Below, piece after piece: positions 6,765-13,729 of a stretch of 33,902 nucleotides of DNA (positions are counted from its first letter, which is position 1; every line of letters starts with the position of its first letter). Origin of the DNA: Streptococcus parasanguinis (GTDB taxonomy: Bacteria > Bacillota > Bacilli > Lactobacillales > Streptococcaceae); contig JAGZKI010000026.1 in assembly GCA_018365265.1 (NCBI GenBank), positions 1 to 33,902 of the forward strand, written 5' to 3'. The translations under genes were made by a program, and so were the position numbers. The notes beneath the pieces were generated by a model. That model was not told the DNA's origin, made no database searches, and saw only the letters and a program-made list of their open reading frames with translations.

Positions 6765-8281
6765 GACTCTATTTCTACCAAACCATTTTCAGTCAGACGA
6801 TAGATTTTTTGGCAGACTTCTTTGAGGAAGGTCCGATCGTGGGACACTGTAACCAGTCCGCCTGGGTAGTCTGCGAATAGGCGACGAATTTCTGGTTGGG
6901 AAGTGGGGGAAAAATTACGAGTAGGCTCGTCCAAGAGCAGAAACTGGGGACTTGTGAGTACTAATTGAAGGAGGAAGAGTTTTCCTTGCTGGCCACCAGA
7001 AAGTTCAGAGATAGGATGATGCATTTCAGAATAAGTAAAGTTGAGGGAGGCTAAATGCAATTGAATAGTGTTGATTTCTTCGCGATCACCTGAATGCTGA
7101 AGAAATTGAACCGGTGTCTGAGTCAGAGGGAGGCCTTCAGTGTAATCTTGAGGCATATAGGCAGTGCGGATACTCTCATTCTTCCGTAAGATCTCCCAGA
7201 TCATTTTTAGGAAAGTGGATTTCCCAACACCGTTGGAACCGATAATTCCTATCTTATCCTGCCCTTGAAGTGTGAGGGAGAGGTTCTTGACTAGGAAACG
7301 GTCCCCAATTGCGAGCTTTTCTTGATCTAAGAGAATGACACGTTTTTGAGGAGACAAGGGAGTGAGGGAAGGGAAATGCAGATTGATGATTTCCTCATCA
7401 TAGGGTTGGGAAGTCATGGATTGGAATTCTCGCTCATAGCGCTTTTCTTGTGAGAGGAGGGACTTCATTTTCTTTGCCAGAAGACGTCCAGCAGTGCTAT
7501 CTTTGGTATTTCGTAAGGAGGTTTCGACTTGCTGACGGACGCGACGGTGCTTCTCCATTGTTTTTTGGTAGGCTCGTTGATCGTTGTCTGCTTGCTGAGA
7601 CTGTTGCTTAAATTGTTGTTCCCTCTGGCTACTGTAGTCTTGATAGCCTAGATGCTCTACGATGGTTTCAGCTTCCTTGCGGTGTTTGATCTGTCTGAGG
7701 TGTATGATGGTATTCGCCGTCTGAGTCAAAAAATCCTCATGATGGGAAATAAATATGATGGTTTGGGGGCTGGTTTGGATCATCTGCTGGAGCCAGTCCA
7801 GAGTTTCCAAATCCAGATCGTTTGAAGGTTCATCTAAAAATAGCAATTCATGAGGACAACAAAGTTCGTGAAGCAGTTGGACTTTGAGGGCTTCTCCTCC
7901 AGATAGACTTCCGATAGCTTGGTCGCTTGCAAATCGGTCGCTATTAAATTGCAATTGATCAGCCAGTCTGTAGAGGCTGGCATAGTCTAGCTCGTCCTCT
8001 CCAAAAAAATATTCTTCCAAGGTTTTCCTCTTCAATGTTTCCGGTAAAGTTTGGGGAATATAGGCATAGGAGTGAAAGGAAGTGGTGATTTCTCCTTCCG
8101 TGATCAGATAATCTGGTAGGGATTTTGGGGACATAAGGACCTGAAGCAAGGAAGATTTTCCATTTCCTTCTTCGCCAATAATGGCAACTTTTTCCCCTTC
8201 ATGAATGGTTAGGGACAGATCGCGAACCAAATCTCGTAAATCTTTTGTATGTCGGATAATGAGGTGGGATAGTTTTAGCAT
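6758..8281 (-). CDS. ABC-F family ATPase, probable ribosome-protection protein
   Basis: A 507-residue duplicated ATPase without membrane segments. Domain 1 has Walker A GEEGNGKSS (36-44), signature LSGGE (126-130) and Walker B LLFLDEPSNDLD (146-157). A charged linker (about 185-310, coiled-coil rich in Q/R/K) corresponds to the P-site tRNA interaction region of ABC-F proteins. Domain 2 has GSNGVGKST (348-356), LSGGQQGK (427-434) and LLLDEPTRNFSP (448-459) where housekeeping ABC-Fs usually read DEPTNHLD. That variant is, as I recall, typical of antibiotic-resistance-type ABC-Fs. Start: ATG with SD AAAGGAA (8286-8292). It is a single-gene unit, divergent from hemW, behind an attenuator-like leader. 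The drug spectrum cannot be read from sequence. Confidence 0.88.
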   Translation of the reverse strand: MLKLSHLIIRHTKDLRDLVRDLSLTIHEGEKVAIIGEEGNGKSSLLQVLMSPKSLPDYLITEGEITTSFHSYAYIPQTLPETLKRKTLEEYFFGEDELDYASLYRLADQLQFNSDRFASDQAIGSLSGGEALKVQLLHELCCPHELLFLDEPSNDLDLETLDWLQQMIQTSPQTIIFISHHEDFLTQTANTIIHLRQIKHRKEAETIVEHLGYQDYSSQREQQFKQQSQQADNDQRAYQKTMEKHRRVRQQVETSLRNTKDSTAGRLLAKKMKSLLSQEKRYEREFQSMTSQPYDEEIINLHFPSLTPLSPQKRVILLDQEKLAIGDRFLVKNLSLTLQGQDKIGIIGSNGVGKSTFLKMIWEILRKNESIRTAYMPQDYTEGLPLTQTPVQFLQHSGDREEINTIQLHLASLNFTYSEMHHPISELSGGQQGKLFLLQLVLTSPQFLLLDEPTRNFSPTSQPEIRRLFADYPGGLVTVSHDRTFLKEVCQKIYRLTENGLVEIESL

Positions 8282-8302
8282 AAGATTCCTTTCTACTGGG
8301 GC

Positions 8303-8337
8303 AAAAAAAAACAGCTCTACCTATTTAGTAGAGCTGT
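8303..8337 (-). terminator. Leader terminator (attenuator) upstream of the ABC-F gene
   Basis: On the minus strand ACAGCTCTAC (8337-8328) and GTAGAGCTGT (8320-8311) form a perfect 10-bp stem with a 7-nt loop, followed directly by eight further Ts (8310-8303). It lies between the ABC-F promoter and its start codon, so it can only attenuate the gene's own transcript. Only 21 nt separate the T-run from the ATG, leaving no room for another promoter. Confidence 0.88.
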
Positions 8338-8428
8338 ATTCATGTGGAACCCAGGCAGAAAAAGACCTTATTTAGCCAAAAAAAGTTGGGAAATAGGCAA
8401 GAGGGTACACAAAAAGAGATAGAACAAG

Positions 8429-8456
8429 CAGTCCACTAAATAAAGTATTTTATTTA
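8429..8456 (-). promoter_or_regulatory. Anti-antiterminator hairpin and antiterminator strand in the ABC-F leader
   Basis: On the minus strand TAAATAAA (8456-8449) pairs with TTTATTTA (8444-8437), extendable by three further pairs at the base including G.U. The same 3' arm continues as TATTTAGTGGACTG (8442-8429), which is complementary to CAGCTCTACTAAATA in the terminator 5' arm and loop (8336-8322), with one bulged base and one G.U. The two pairings exclude each other, and the second destroys the terminator. A third possible partner is CTAAATAAGG at 8375-8366. Confidence 0.6.
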
Positions 8457-8463
8457 ACGAAAC

Positions 8464-8475
8464 TTAGTTGTTCAT
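8464..8475 (-). CDS. Three-codon upstream ORF (M-N-N-stop) in the ABC-F leader
   Basis: On the minus strand ATG AAC AAC TAA follows an unusually strong SD region, GGAGGTAAGGAG (8489-8478); GGAGG is 9 nt and AAGGAG 2 nt from the ATG. The stop codon ends 7 nt before the first arm of the anti-antiterminator hairpin, so a ribosome held on this ORF would cover that arm. Leader ORFs of this kind control several antibiotic-inducible genes. Whether it is translated is inference, but there is no other start codon for so strong an SD to serve. Confidence 0.55.
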   Translation of the reverse strand: MNN

Positions 8476-8505
8476 ATCTCCTTACCTCCGAATATGATTA
8501 AATTT

Positions 8506-8534
8506 ATTCTATTCCTTTTATTCCTTCTTGTCAA
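8506..8534 (-). promoter_or_regulatory. Promoter of the ABC-F leader transcript
   Basis: Minus strand: perfect -35 TTGACA (8534-8529), 17-bp spacer, -10 TAGAAT (8511-8506, one mismatch). Predicted start near 8499 gives a leader of about 218 nt. It is a strong constitutive-looking promoter, which fits control by attenuation rather than by initiation. Confidence 0.85.
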
Positions 8535-8585
8535 GGAATTCCTGGCTTCTTATTCCCTTTTCTTTTCGGACTCGGGGGGATTTTA

Positions 8586-8594
8586 TGGTATAAT
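8586..8594 (+). promoter_or_regulatory. Extended -10 promoter of hemW, almost touching the start codon
   Basis: TGGTATAAT; TATAAT at 8589-8594, with 7 nt to the ATG at 8602. The predicted transcription start therefore falls at or one base before the start codon, implying a leaderless hemW mRNA. Confidence 0.75.
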
Positions 8595-8601
8595 TAAAGG
8601 T

Positions 8602-9732
8602 ATGCATACAAAACCAACGTCCGCTTATGTCCACATCCCATTTTGTACCCAGATTTGTTTTTATTGTGATTTTTCGAAGGTCTTTATTAAGAACCAACCG
8701 GTCGATGCTTATTTGGATCATTTGATCCAAGAATTTCGTCGGGAAGAAATCACACACTTACGGACTCTCTATATTGGGGGTGGGACACCGACAGCCTTAT
8801 CTGCAGATCAGCTAGCCTATCTGCTCAAGGAGCTGACCAAGTCGCTTGATCTGTCTCAGATGGAAGAGCTGACGATCGAGGCCAATCCTGGTGATTTGGA
8901 TCCAGATAAGATTGCGGTCTTGAAAGATTCGCCGGTTAATCGGGTTTCATTGGGCGTGCAGACTTTTGATAATCGCTTGCTCAAGAAGATTGGTCGAAGC
9001 CACCAAGAGCAGGATATTTATGACAATATCGAGCGTTTGAAGCTGGCTGGTTTTGACAATATTTCGATTGACCTCATCTATGCGCTTCCGACACAAACCA
9101 TGGACCAGGTCAAGGAAAATGTTGCGAAGGCCCTTGCCCTCGACATTCCCCACATGAGTCTTTATAGCTTGATTCTGGAGAATCACACAGTTTTTATGAA
9201 TCGCATGAGACGGGGCAAGCTTCCTCTACCAAAAGAGGAGCTGGAGGCAGAGATGTTTGAATACATTATTCAGGAGTTGGAGCGAGCGGGCTTTGAGCAT
9301 TACGAAATTTCTAATTTCTCCAAGCCTGGTTTTGAAAGTCGGCACAATCTCATGTATTGGGACAATGCCGAGTATTATGGATTGGGAGCTGGAGCATCCG
9401 GCTATGTCGATGGGATTCGCTACAAGAATCATGGGCCTATCCGTCACTATATGCAGGCTGTCGAAGAGGGAAATGCGCGTGTCCAAGAAGAGCATCTGAC
9501 TCAGACAGAAATGATGGAGGAAGAGATGTTTCTAGGACTACGTAAGAAAACAGGCGTTTCCAAGAAGCGTTTTGAAGAAAAGTTTGGTGTGAATTTTGAC
9601 CAACAATATGGATCAGTGGTTGAGAAATTGATCCAGCAGGGCCTTTTGGTACCTGACAAGGACATTGTACGAATGACCAAGAAAGGTCTCTTTTTAGGAG
9701 ACACTGTAGCAGAGAAGTTTATTTTGGAGTAG
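8602..9732 (+). CDS. hemW: Radical SAM heme chaperone / coproporphyrinogen III oxidase-like protein
   Basis: A 376-residue radical SAM protein of the HemW (formerly HemN-like) group. The cluster motif CTQICFYC gives Cys15, Cys19 and Cys22 (CxxxCxxC), followed by TLYIGGGTPTAL, EANPGD, RVSLGVQTFD and a HemW-type C-terminal region. Family members bind haem and are thought to deliver it; streptococci generally lack haem synthesis, so true coproporphyrinogen oxidase activity is unlikely. The start at 8602 (MHTKPTSAYVHIPFC) is chosen because the family begins just before this block; a longer reading back to 8494 would place the -10 box inside the gene and add an atypical hydrophobic leader. First gene of a six-gene cluster ending at 13531. 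Confidence 0.9.
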   Translation: MHTKPTSAYVHIPFCTQICFYCDFSKVFIKNQPVDAYLDHLIQEFRREEITHLRTLYIGGGTPTALSADQLAYLLKELTKSLDLSQMEELTIEANPGDLDPDKIAVLKDSPVNRVSLGVQTFDNRLLKKIGRSHQEQDIYDNIERLKLAGFDNISIDLIYALPTQTMDQVKENVAKALALDIPHMSLYSLILENHTVFMNRMRRGKLPLPKEELEAEMFEYIIQELERAGFEHYEISNFSKPGFESRHNLMYWDNAEYYGLGAGASGYVDGIRYKNHGPIRHYMQAVEEGNARVQEEHLTQTEMMEEEMFLGLRKKTGVSKKRFEEKFGVNFDQQYGSVVEKLIQQGLLVPDKDIVRMTKKGLFLGDTVAEKFILE

Positions 9733-9735
9733 AAA

Positions 9736-10491
9736 ATGGCAAAAACATTTGAATACAGCATGAAAATTCCGTTTGATATGAGCGATGTCAATGGTTATAT
9801 TAAGATTCCCCAATTGATCTTGCTGTCTTTACAGGTATCGGGCATGCAATCGATTGAGCTGGGTATGAGTGATATGTACATTTTAGAGAACTACAATCTA
9901 GTCTGGATTATCACGGATTACAATATGAAGATCGAGCGTCTCCCTGTTTTTGATGAGAAAATCACTATTGAAACCTATGCCAAGAGTCACAATCGACTTT
10001 TCTGCTACCGGGCCTTTAATATCAAGGATGAAGCAGGAAATACTATCATTGAGATGGTCGCGACCTTTGTCTTGATGGATCGTGATACACGCAAGGTTCA
10101 TCCTGTTATGAGTGAAATCACGGATGCCTTTGACTCTGAATTTTCAAAAGCCATGCTCCGCGGTCCCCGTTTCAAAGAATTAGAGGGGGGCGTCGAACAA
10201 GAATACCGGGTTCGGTTTTACGACTTGGATATGAACGGACATGTCAACAATAGCAAGTACTTGGACTGGGTTTTTGAGGTGATGGGAGCAGACTTCTTGA
10301 CCCATCATGTCCCTAAAAAAGTTCATCTAAAATATGTCAAAGAAGTGCTAGCAGGAGGTCTCATCACCTCTCAATATGAACAAGAGGGCTTGAAAACTCA
10401 GCACCAAATTAGCTCAGATGGTCAGATCAATGCCCAAGCTGAAATTGAGTGGGAAGAAGTAGAAGAAAAGGGTTGGACTTATGGAAAGTAG
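9736..10491 (+). CDS. Acyl-ACP thioesterase
   Basis: A 251-residue protein of the bacterial acyl-ACP thioesterase family (double hot-dog fold), which releases fatty acids from acyl carrier protein. Visible features are an N-terminal hot-dog with FDMSDVNGYIKIPQLILLSLQVSG, a central LVWIITDYNMKIERLPVFDEKITIET, and the second half YDLDMNGHVNNSKYLDWVFEVM, where Asp, Asn and His of DMNGHVNN match the family's catalytic region. It starts 3 nt after hemW, and its last 11 nt overlap the next gene. Function is firm at family level; chain-length preference is unknown. Confidence 0.9.
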   Translation: MAKTFEYSMKIPFDMSDVNGYIKIPQLILLSLQVSGMQSIELGMSDMYILENYNLVWIITDYNMKIERLPVFDEKITIETYAKSHNRLFCYRAFNIKDEAGNTIIEMVATFVLMDRDTRKVHPVMSEITDAFDSEFSKAMLRGPRFKELEGGVEQEYRVRFYDLDMNGHVNNSKYLDWVFEVMGADFLTHHVPKKVHLKYVKEVLAGGLITSQYEQEGLKTQHQISSDGQINAQAEIEWEEVEEKGWTYGK

Positions 10492-11167
10492 AAGATTAAA
10501 AAATAAAAAACAGGAACTTGAAAGCTATCAAAAACGGGTTGTGGCCTATGCCAAGCGTCAAAAGAACCCTTTGTACATGTTGGGAGATTGGCTCTTGACT
10601 CTTTGTGCTTTGGGCATCATCCTGGTAGAGGAAATTTATAAATTTTTCCGCTATCGCTTGAATTTAGAGAGTTTTAATCGCTTTTTAAGAGAAGATGTAC
10701 GCTGGTATCGGGTCTGGATCCATTTCACCTTGGCCTTTCTTTTACCGGTCATGATCTTCTCGATTGGGATTACTAGCCAATCAGGATCCTTCTGGTCCAA
10801 TTTCTATCACCGCTTGTCTCAAGGCGTGCTCTTTAGCACGACAGTCAGCCTCGCTGCGACCTTAGTGACGGATTTTGTCGAGAATTTGCAACCAGAAACT
10901 AAGTCTGACGGGAAAAATCGGAGCACTAAACGCACGGTTTATCAAATCAGTGTGGATCAGGCAACCGTGATAGGCTTGTTATTGACCATTGTCATCCTCA
11001 TGGTAGCATCCTTCTTGTTCACCCAATCGGGAAGTCAAGGGATTAATTTTACAGGTTTGGTGTTACAATTTGTCCTCTATGCTGGAGCCTTGCTCTTATA
11101 TGGTTCTGGTGGACGAGTCGATGCAGAGAAGTTACATGACGAAACGGAAACAGAAAAGGAAGAATAA
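10481..11167 (+). CDS. Uncharacterised membrane protein with basic N-terminus
   Basis: Not a family I can name. 228 residues: a basic, probably helical N-terminus (residues 1-28, SRRLKNKKQELESYQKRVV), a hydrophobic segment at about 32-50, a pair near 78-115 (VWIHFTLAFLLPVMIFSIGI; LSQGVLFSTTVSLAATLVTDFV), a polar linker (120-150, PETKSDGKNRSTKRT), two more segments near 160-205, and a highly acidic tail (DETETEKEE). That gives about five membrane passes. The ATG overlaps the end of the thioesterase gene and its stop abuts the ATG of the next gene, so it is translationally coupled within the cluster. Confidence 0.8.
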   Translation: MESRRLKNKKQELESYQKRVVAYAKRQKNPLYMLGDWLLTLCALGIILVEEIYKFFRYRLNLESFNRFLREDVRWYRVWIHFTLAFLLPVMIFSIGITSQSGSFWSNFYHRLSQGVLFSTTVSLAATLVTDFVENLQPETKSDGKNRSTKRTVYQISVDQATVIGLLLTIVILMVASFLFTQSGSQGINFTGLVLQFVLYAGALLLYGSGGRVDAEKLHDETETEKEE

Positions 11168-11938
11168 ATGCACTATAAGGGCTATTTGATTGATTTGGAT
11201 GGCACTATTTACAAAGGAAAATCACGAATTCCTGCAGGAGAAGCTTTTGTTCATGAATTGCAGGCGCGTGAGATTCCCTATCTCTTTGTGACCAACAATA
11301 CAACCCGCACACCAGAGACTGTTCGGGATATGCTGGCTACTCATTTCAATATAAAAACCCCAGTTTCGACTATCTATACAGCTACCCTTGCGACCATTGA
11401 CTACATGAATGACCAAAATTTGGGCAAAAAGGTCTATGTGATCGGAGAAGCGGGGCTCAAAGACGCTATTGAAGAAGCTGGCTATATCATGGATGAAGAA
11501 GCACCTGATTATGTGGTGATTGGCCTGGATTGGCAAGTGGATTATGAGAAGTTTGCTATTGCGACCTTGGCGATTCAAAAAGGAGCACACTTTATTGGGA
11601 CCAATCCGGACCTGAACATTCCAACAGAGCGTGGCTTGCTGCCAGGTGCAGGATCCTTGATTGCGCTTGTAGAGGCTGCGACACGGGTCGAGCCTGTGAT
11701 CATTGGAAAACCAAAGGCCATCATCATGGATAAGGCTATCGAACACCTGGCTCTTGCAAGGGAAGAAGTCGTTATGGTTGGGGACAATTATCTAACAGAT
11801 ATTCGTGCAGGTATTGACAATGGGATTCCAACCCTTTTGGTGACGACAGGTTTTACCAAACCAGAAGAAGTGCCAACCTTACCAATCGCACCGACACATG
11901 TTGTTGCCAGTCTAGCGGAGTGGGATTTTGATGCTTAA
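11168..11938 (+). CDS. HAD-superfamily phosphatase, NagD/AraL-like (TIGR01457 type)
   Basis: 256 residues of the HAD IIA phosphatase group. Motif I is LIDLDGTIYKG (nucleophile Asp9, acid Asp11), motif II TNNTT, motif III GKP-KAIIMDKA, and motif IV MVGDNYLTDIRAG. Family enzymes hydrolyse small phosphate esters such as p-nitrophenyl phosphate; the physiological substrate is unknown. The symbol nagD is often attached by homology, but there is no link to N-acetylglucosamine genes here. The ATG comes directly after the stop of the membrane-protein gene. Confidence 0.88.
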   Translation: MHYKGYLIDLDGTIYKGKSRIPAGEAFVHELQAREIPYLFVTNNTTRTPETVRDMLATHFNIKTPVSTIYTATLATIDYMNDQNLGKKVYVIGEAGLKDAIEEAGYIMDEEAPDYVVIGLDWQVDYEKFAIATLAIQKGAHFIGTNPDLNIPTERGLLPGAGSLIALVEAATRVEPVIIGKPKAIIMDKAIEHLALAREEVVMVGDNYLTDIRAGIDNGIPTLLVTTGFTKPEEVPTLPIAPTHVVASLAEWDFDA

Positions 11939-12551
11939 AAGTTTGAAATCAATTAACCTATTTTTCTTTATCTTGTCAGCTACAATCCTTCTCACCATTG
12001 CTCTCGCTTGGGCCCTCTATCCCATGGAGATTCATTGGTTGGGGATTCAAAGCCGGACTGGTTTTTCGGCTTCTGTCATCATGAAGAATTTTAATGTCTT
12101 GATGAACTACTTGACCAATCCTTTTCAATGGGTGTTGAAGATGCCTCAATTCCCCTCTTCAAAAAATGGACTGCACCATTTTGAGGCCGTCAAGTACCTA
12201 TTTCACTTAGTGACGGTCGTTTTCGTGGTCACACTCCCTGGTTTTATCCAGTTTATGCGGACAGTTGTCAAAAAAGGCTACCTTACCTTGTACCGTAGTC
12301 TCTTCTTTTGGATGATGGTTTTACCAGTGGTGATTGCAGTGATAGCTGTTATGATTGGCTTTGATCAATTCTTTACGCTCTTTCATCAGGTCTTATTTGC
12401 TGGGGACAATACTTGGCTCTTTGATCCGCGCGTGGATTCGATTATTCTTGCATTACCAGAAGACTACTTTATGCATGCCTTTTTGATTTTCTTTGTCTTA
12501 TACGAAGGAATGTGTGCAAGTTTTTATCTATTTTCTAGGAGGAAGAAATGA
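11931..12551 (+). CDS. TIGR01906-like integral membrane protein
   Basis: 206 residues with four or more hydrophobic segments: residues about 8-30 (LFFFILSATILLTIALAWAL), about 85-110 (YLFHLVTVVFVVTLPGFIQF), about 120-145 (LFFWMMVLPVVIAVIAVMIGF) and a C-terminal one (FLIFFVLYEGMCASFYLF). The layout and neighbourhood resemble the TIGR01906 membrane protein family of lactic acid bacteria, whose function is unknown. The ATG at 11931 overlaps the stop of the phosphatase gene by 8 nt; GGAG in that gene serves as SD. It overlaps the next gene by 4 nt (ATGA). Confidence 0.75.
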   Translation: MLKSLKSINLFFFILSATILLTIALAWALYPMEIHWLGIQSRTGFSASVIMKNFNVLMNYLTNPFQWVLKMPQFPSSKNGLHHFEAVKYLFHLVTVVFVVTLPGFIQFMRTVVKKGYLTLYRSLFFWMMVLPVVIAVIAVMIGFDQFFTLFHQVLFAGDNTWLFDPRVDSIILALPEDYFMHAFLIFFVLYEGMCASFYLFSRRKK

Positions 12552-13531
12552 ACCAATACAACCGATTATTAGACCCTAAAAAAGATATAGGAAGGTATTC
12601 TGGGACCCTTGCCATTTATCTCTTGGTAATGACCTTGGTAACCGTCCTGTGGGAAGTCCTCCTTGGATTGACCATAGCAGGCTCTCTCAGAAAAGATCCA
12701 AGTCAAGTAACGGAGAAACTCAATGCCCTGAATGTTTGGGCAGGTATTCCCTACCTTATCTCTATTTCCATTGGACTCTTTCTCTTTAATGCTTATCGCA
12801 AGAAGGCCCTTTATAAATATGATCTTAAGCACAAGGGACGTAAGATGACTCTTTCAGTCTTCTTCATCCTTCTTGCCTTTCTTGGCTTTTCTCAAGTCTT
12901 TTCATCTGTGATGACACAAGTGATTGAGCGCATGTTTGAGACCATTGGCCTTCATTCTCCAACACCCGATCTAGGTGATACGATTGAGAGATCATGGACC
13001 ATGCTCTTGTATGCTGGATTTTTTGGTCCTATCACAGAGGAATTCTTCTTCCGTGGGGCCGGCTTGCGAGGCTTGGAGCGTTACGGGAAAATCTTTGCCA
13101 TTGTTATGACGGCTATCTTATTTGGACTCTTCCATGCCAATTTTGATCAGCTCTTCTTTGCGAGTATCATCGGTTTAGGATTCGGCTACATTGCCTTTGA
13201 ATACAATATCTGGTGGGCTATTTTCTATCACATTTTCAATAACTTTGTCATTTCCCAAGGCCTGCATTATGTAGCCTATCATGTGGATGAGGGACTAGCG
13301 AATTGGCTCCAAATCGGTGTTTTAGCTATTGGTTCCATTGTGATGATAGTGGTTCTTGCGACTAAATGGCCAACTATCAAGGCTTATATTCAAGCCAATA
13401 AACCTCAACCGGGAGTTTTCCAGCGTGCCCTCGCGTCCTTCTGGTTCTGGTTCTTCGTGCTATTCACTATCCTGATGTCTATTGTTCCTTATGTGATTCC
13501 GATCTTTCAGATGGCTAATCTCAAAGGATAA
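12548..13531 (+). CDS. CPBP-family intramembrane glutamic protease
   Basis: A 327-residue multi-pass protein with the three motifs of the CPBP (Abi/Rce1-like) family: EEFFFRG (Glu164, Glu165, Arg169), FGLFHANFD (His196) and HIFNN (His228, Asn232). Family members are membrane proteases or are tied to bacteriocin self-immunity and pheromone processing. No bacteriocin gene is nearby, so the substrate is unknown. It overlaps the upstream gene by 4 nt and is the last gene of the hemW cluster, which ends at the terminator at 13552. Confidence 0.88.
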   Translation: MNQYNRLLDPKKDIGRYSGTLAIYLLVMTLVTVLWEVLLGLTIAGSLRKDPSQVTEKLNALNVWAGIPYLISISIGLFLFNAYRKKALYKYDLKHKGRKMTLSVFFILLAFLGFSQVFSSVMTQVIERMFETIGLHSPTPDLGDTIERSWTMLLYAGFFGPITEEFFFRGAGLRGLERYGKIFAIVMTAILFGLFHANFDQLFFASIIGLGFGYIAFEYNIWWAIFYHIFNNFVISQGLHYVAYHVDEGLANWLQIGVLAIGSIVMIVVLATKWPTIKAYIQANKPQPGVFQRALASFWFWFFVLFTILMSIVPYVIPIFQMANLKG

Positions 13532-13551
13532 AGTTTATCGATTGCTAGTAA

Positions 13552-13580
13552 AGGGGGATCCTTTTAGATCCCTCTTTTTT
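13552..13580 (+). terminator. Terminator of the hemW cluster
   Basis: AGGGGGATC (13552-13560) and GATCCCTCT (13567-13575) form a 9-bp stem with one G.U, followed by TTTTT. It sits 20 nt after the CPBP stop. Confidence 0.85.
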
Positions 13581-13713
13581 GCTATGAAAAAGGGCAAGTG
13601 AAGATAAAGGATTGAGGATGAGGGTCTGATATATAATTTAAAAATTATTTTTAACTTGGTGAAGGTGGATAATAATACAAACATATTAGAGAGAGGCTAA
13701 CCCCTCCCTTTTT

Positions 13714-13722
13714 TGCTATAAT
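13714..13722 (+). promoter_or_regulatory. Extended -10 promoter of uvrC, almost touching the start codon
   Basis: TGCTATAAT; TATAAT at 13717-13722, with 7 nt to the ATG at 13730. No -35 consensus. No SD can lie between, so a leaderless transcript is predicted. Confidence 0.7.
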
Positions 13723-13729
13723 AGAGAGT

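Noticed and set aside
8494..8601. Longer hemW reading with a hydrophobic N-terminal extension
   Set aside because: It would overlap both divergent promoters and add residues absent from HemW proteins; the family-like N-terminus begins at 8602.
13620..13680. A/T-rich palindrome and TATAAT between the CPBP terminator and uvrC as a second promoter
   Set aside because: No -35 element at suitable spacing; A/T richness makes chance matches likely. The extended -10 at 13714 is the better candidate.
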